Source: Chthonomonadaceae bacterium (GTDB lineage Bacteria > Armatimonadota > Chthonomonadetes > Chthonomonadales > Chthonomonadaceae). From it: a stretch of 6,603 nucleotides of DNA. A model generated the notes under the pieces. The model was not told the origin of the DNA. It saw only the letters and a program-made list of their open reading frames with translations, and made no database searches. How positions within the stretch are numbered: the first letter of the stretch is position 1; each line of letters starts with the position of its first letter. The stretch covers positions 1 to 6,603 of the forward strand of contig JACMPS010000546.1 in the NCBI GenBank assembly GCA_014377395.1. The letters run 5' to 3'. Shown piece after piece: positions 5,281 to 6,603 of the stretch. Both the position numbers and the translations under genes were made by a program.

Positions 5281-5433
5281 CTATTTCGCGGCGGGAGCCG
5301 CGCCGATCTTGAACATTTTCGTTCCGCAGTCGGGGCAGATTCCCTCGGTAGCGGGCTTGCCGTTTTTCATTGTGACCGGGTTGGGGTCTTTCATTTCTTT
5401 CTTGCTTTTGCACTTCATGCAGTAGGCTTCCAT
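5281..5433 (-). CDS. DUF5679-like zinc-ribbon microprotein
   Basis: This is a 50-residue protein with two CxxC pairs, C5-M-K-C8 and C33-P-D-C36, which suggests one zinc bound by four cysteines. The text MEAYCMKCK (1-9), KDPNPVTMKNGKPATEG (15-31) and ICPDCGTKMFKIG (32-44) matches my recollection of DUF5679, whose members have this length and both knuckles. It is strongly basic (12 Lys, no Arg). A nucleic-acid or protein-binding role is possible but unproven. The ATG at 5433 has AAGGA (5441-5445) 7 bp upstream, a near-consensus promoter at 5511-5539 and a terminator at 5143-5172. This is a complete, well-supported single-gene transcription unit convergent with the dehydrogenase gene. A 60-residue reading frame overlapping it on the same strand (5258-5440) lacks these features. 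Confidence 0.9.
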   Translation of the reverse strand: MEAYCMKCKSKKEMKDPNPVTMKNGKPATEGICPDCGTKMFKIGAAPAAK

Positions 5434-5450
5434 AGTTCAATCCTTTCTGT

Positions 5451-5469
5451 GTGCTTCTCGAAGAAGCAC
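5451..5469 (-). other. 5' UTR stem-loop of the zinc-ribbon mRNA
   Basis: GTGCTTCT and AGAAGCAC are perfect 8-bp arms around a 3-nt centre (7-bp arms with a 5-nt loop are also possible). The stem lies in the roughly 70-nt leader between the promoter and the AAGGA ribosome site, ending 5 nt before it. There is no U-tract, so it is not a terminator. It may stabilise the mRNA, or be an operator at the DNA level. Confidence 0.55.
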
Positions 5470-5510
5470 TCTGGCGAGTTTATTGTTACTCGACACAAAT
5501 CCACGCAACA

Positions 5511-5539
5511 ATTATGCCTGTTTTACGAGCATAGGTCAA
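5511..5539 (-). promoter_or_regulatory. Sigma70-type promoter of the zinc-ribbon gene
   Basis: On the minus strand, TTGACC (5534-5539, five of six consensus) is followed after exactly 17 bp by CATAAT (5511-5516, five of six). Transcription would start near 5504, giving a leader of about 70 nt that contains the stem-loop and ribosome site. This is the best promoter match in the window. Confidence 0.72.
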
Positions 5540-5594
5540 TCGTTTTGCGAGAGATTTACGTCCATTTTGCGCTTTCGACGAGATTATTGCACGA

Positions 5595-5693
5595 TTAGAG
5601 GCAATTTTGCGAAAACAAGGTGAAGAAAAGTTTTTCCGAGAGAATTTTCCCTTTTGATCTCGATTTTCGCAATTGCTGTGTCGAGTGGGTCAT
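5595..5693 (-). CDS. Possible 32-residue basic small ORF
   Basis: An ATG at 5693 preceded by AAGGAG with a 4-nt gap opens a 32-codon frame (MTHSTQQLRKSRSKGKILSE...) ending in TAA. It has a basic middle and a short hydrophobic stretch (KLFFTLF). It lies 84 bp downstream of the nuclease stop on the same strand. The ribosome site is good in sequence but close. I recognise no family. AT-rich spacers produce such frames by chance, so this is a weak call. Confidence 0.2.
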   Translation of the reverse strand: MTHSTQQLRKSRSKGKILSEKLFFTLFSQNCL

Positions 5694-5777
5694 TTCACTC
5701 CTTTCAAGGTGTTTTCTCTTCTTGACAGAAGCCTTCTCAAATTTACCCGGGCTGATTTCAAGAGTGGAATTACTTAT

Positions 5778-6375
5778 TTAGCGGAGCATGGAAAGGATAA
5801 TTCCGACGATCTTTTCCACATTGTCAAGGTAATAAAGATCGCTGTCAACGATAGCCTCGGTGTCTCGCAAACGCAAGAACTGCCAATCGGTGCCGGAGGT
5901 GACGACACCATAAAGCGTTTCTATCGGCTTCTCCGCTCTATCATTAAAGATTTGTGCAGCAACCAGTTCGGCGAAGCACTGAGGGATTCCCGCGCTTATG
6001 TTTTCTTTTTTTGCTTCCACTATAGAAACGACGGGGGCGCGTACCTCTAGCACCATAGGTGCAAGAGTGAGCAGGAAATCACAAAATCCCGAAAGCCCTT
6101 GCCCCTCGTTGATATTGAATTCTACGCCTGAGAACAAAGTGGTTTTGTCCTTCGCAATCCGATAGACTTCCGCGAGAACAGGGGCAATCAGATATTCGGA
6201 TCGTGCTTTTTCAGAGCCGCTCAAAAGAGCGAGATCAGTTCCCTCCACGAGATTCTCCTGAAGCCGGGTAGAAACCTCAGCGGGTAGCACCTCTCTGAAA
6301 ATTCCGGGTTGGCGCCGGATCTGCAAACCAAATTTTTGTTCCAGTTTGGATCAGAGTAAACGTGTTGTAAGCCAT
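5778..6375 (-). pseudogene. PD-(D/E)XK nuclease-like gene, frameshifted after codon 8
   Basis: The main frame encodes a restriction-like nuclease fold but has no ATG; a TGA blocks it at 6351-6353. One frame over, ATG 6375 (AAGGAG at 6387-6392, 11 bp upstream) encodes MAYNTFTL. Deleting one base (6351) joins this to SKLEQKFGLQIRR in the main frame, giving 198 residues. In that numbering the PD-(D/E)XK signature is E60, D99 (GFCDF), E120-x-K122 (IVEAK) and Q132. A 'SGVEFN...GLSGFCDF' stretch and 'AAQIFN' (139-144) resemble conserved hypothetical proteins I associate with cyanobacteria. It may cut DNA, but its target is unknown and no restriction or modification partner is seen. The body shows no other damage, so the shift is recent, programmed or a sequencing error. 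A TTG at 6326 could give a truncated 182-residue form. Confidence 0.72.
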
Positions 6376-6415
6376 GAGAGTGCTTTCTCCTTAAGAAAAT
6401 AGAGCAAGATAGTCC

Positions 6416-6421
6416 AGTATA
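6416..6421 (-). promoter_or_regulatory. Candidate -10 box upstream of the nuclease gene
   Basis: The minus strand reads TATACT (five of six consensus) about 40 bp upstream of the ATG at 6375. The hexamer 17 bp further up (TCGTGA) is a weak -35. The 9-mer GGTATACTG that contains it is repeated in opposite orientation at 6544-6552. Confidence 0.35.
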
Positions 6422-6545
6422 CCTGTTGCGTCTGATAGTCACGAAAGATGCAAACGCTGAGCGCAAGAACGGGGCGGAGCGATCAGACACTTACAGAAAA
6501 GAGCACCTCTTGCCCTGCTTTCCGTACCTGCCGATAGGGAGAGGG

Positions 6546-6551
6546 TATACT
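6546..6551 (+). promoter_or_regulatory. Candidate -10 box for the gene entering at the right edge
   Basis: TATACT on the plus strand lies 40 bp before the ATG at 6592, the same arrangement as the divergent nuclease gene. No -35 match lies at 16-18 bp. Confidence 0.3.
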
Positions 6552-6591
6552 GAATCCAACTCGAATTGTACTTCACGGGGAAACCGGAACG

Positions 6592-6603
6592 ATGATTTAC
6601 AAC
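6592..6603 (+). CDS. Possible start of a gene running off the right edge
   Basis: ATG-ATT-TAC-AAC (MIYN) opens at 6592 with GGAA 4 bp upstream. It is divergent from the nuclease gene and downstream of a TATACT box. The frame is open back to a TAG at 6535, so a non-ATG upstream start is possible. Four codons are too few to identify a product. Confidence 0.27.

Larger units (their letters stand above)
5434..5777. other. AT-rich spacer upstream of the zinc-ribbon gene
   Basis: This 344-bp gap lies between the nuclease gene and the zinc-ribbon gene, both on the minus strand. The right half is visibly richer in A/T and T-runs than neighbouring genes. It contains the zinc-ribbon promoter and leader hairpin (5451-5539), a 9-bp inverted repeat TTGCGAAAA (5607-5615) / TTTTCGCAA (5664-5672) with a 48-nt gap, and a possible 32-codon reading frame (5595-5693). 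No clear terminator for the nuclease gene was found. Confidence 0.5.

Noticed and set aside
5258..5440. 60-codon minus-strand frame overlapping the zinc-ribbon gene
   Set aside because: Arg/Gln/Asn-rich text without motifs; the neighbouring frame (5281-5433) carries the cysteine knuckles, start and ribosome site.
5673..6050. 125-codon plus-strand reading frame
   Set aside because: Antisense to the nuclease gene, whose protein shows clear PD-(D/E)XK motifs; no ribosome site.
1691..6506. Shared 13-mer CAGAAAAGAGCAC at 1691-1703 and 6494-6506, both in promoter spacers, as a common operator
   Set aside because: One 13-mer match between any two sites in 6.6 kb on both strands is about what chance predicts, and flanks do not match.
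5778..6603. Defence island around the PD-(D/E)XK gene
   Set aside because: Only one nuclease-like gene is visible, without methyltransferase, helicase, toxin-antitoxin, integrase or phage genes in the window.

Overview
The window is ordinary bacterial chromosome. It has short intergenic gaps, Shine-Dalgarno-type starts, and several small dispersed repeats in the spacers. I cannot fix the taxon. Three things would fit a non-proteobacterial lineage such as Armatimonadota, Chloroflexota or Cyanobacteria: a DUF5679-type zinc-ribbon microprotein, a restriction-like nuclease of a kind I associate with cyanobacteria, and CGCAAAG-type and heptamer repeats between genes. This is inference only. No RNA genes, CRISPR arrays, transposases or phage genes were seen.

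Layout, left to right. (1) 1-111, minus: first 37 codons of a DUF72 protein, with a perfect TATAAT box 7 bp from its ATG, suggesting a leaderless transcript. (2) 112-496: non-coding spacer holding three kinds of small repeat. (3) 497-1642, minus: HD-GYP protein with an intact catalytic core. (4) 1761-2165, plus: small four-helix DoxX-like membrane protein, divergent from the HD-GYP gene. (5) 2166-2331: spacer with heptamer, CGCAAAG and C/G hairpin repeats. (6) 2332-3372 and 3432-4046, both minus: a probable two-gene unit of a degenerate GGDEF protein followed by a receiver-HD-GYP protein whose receiver has lost its phosphorylation residues. (7) 4293-5102, plus: classical short-chain dehydrogenase/reductase. 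(8) 5281-5433, minus: 50-residue DUF5679-like zinc ribbon with a near-consensus promoter, a 5' UTR hairpin and a downstream terminator shared with the convergent dehydrogenase gene. (9) 5778-6375, minus: PD-(D/E)XK-like nuclease gene broken by one extra base after codon 8. (10) 6592 to the end, plus: possible start of another gene.

The main theme is cyclic-di-GMP. Two HD-GYP proteins and one degenerate GGDEF protein lie within 3.6 kb on one strand. The GGDEF protein has lost the GGDEF signature but keeps an RxxD inhibitory-site motif at the canonical distance, so it reads as a c-di-GMP sensor rather than a synthase. The adjacent HD-GYP protein keeps its metal-binding histidines and aspartates but has Gly in place of the phospho-acceptor Asp and Val in place of the conserved Lys. 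Together they look like a phosphorylation-independent sensor/phosphodiesterase pair. This is the most interesting system here, although its functional reading is inference. The remaining genes (DoxX-like, dehydrogenase, zinc ribbon, nuclease) have no evident link to it.
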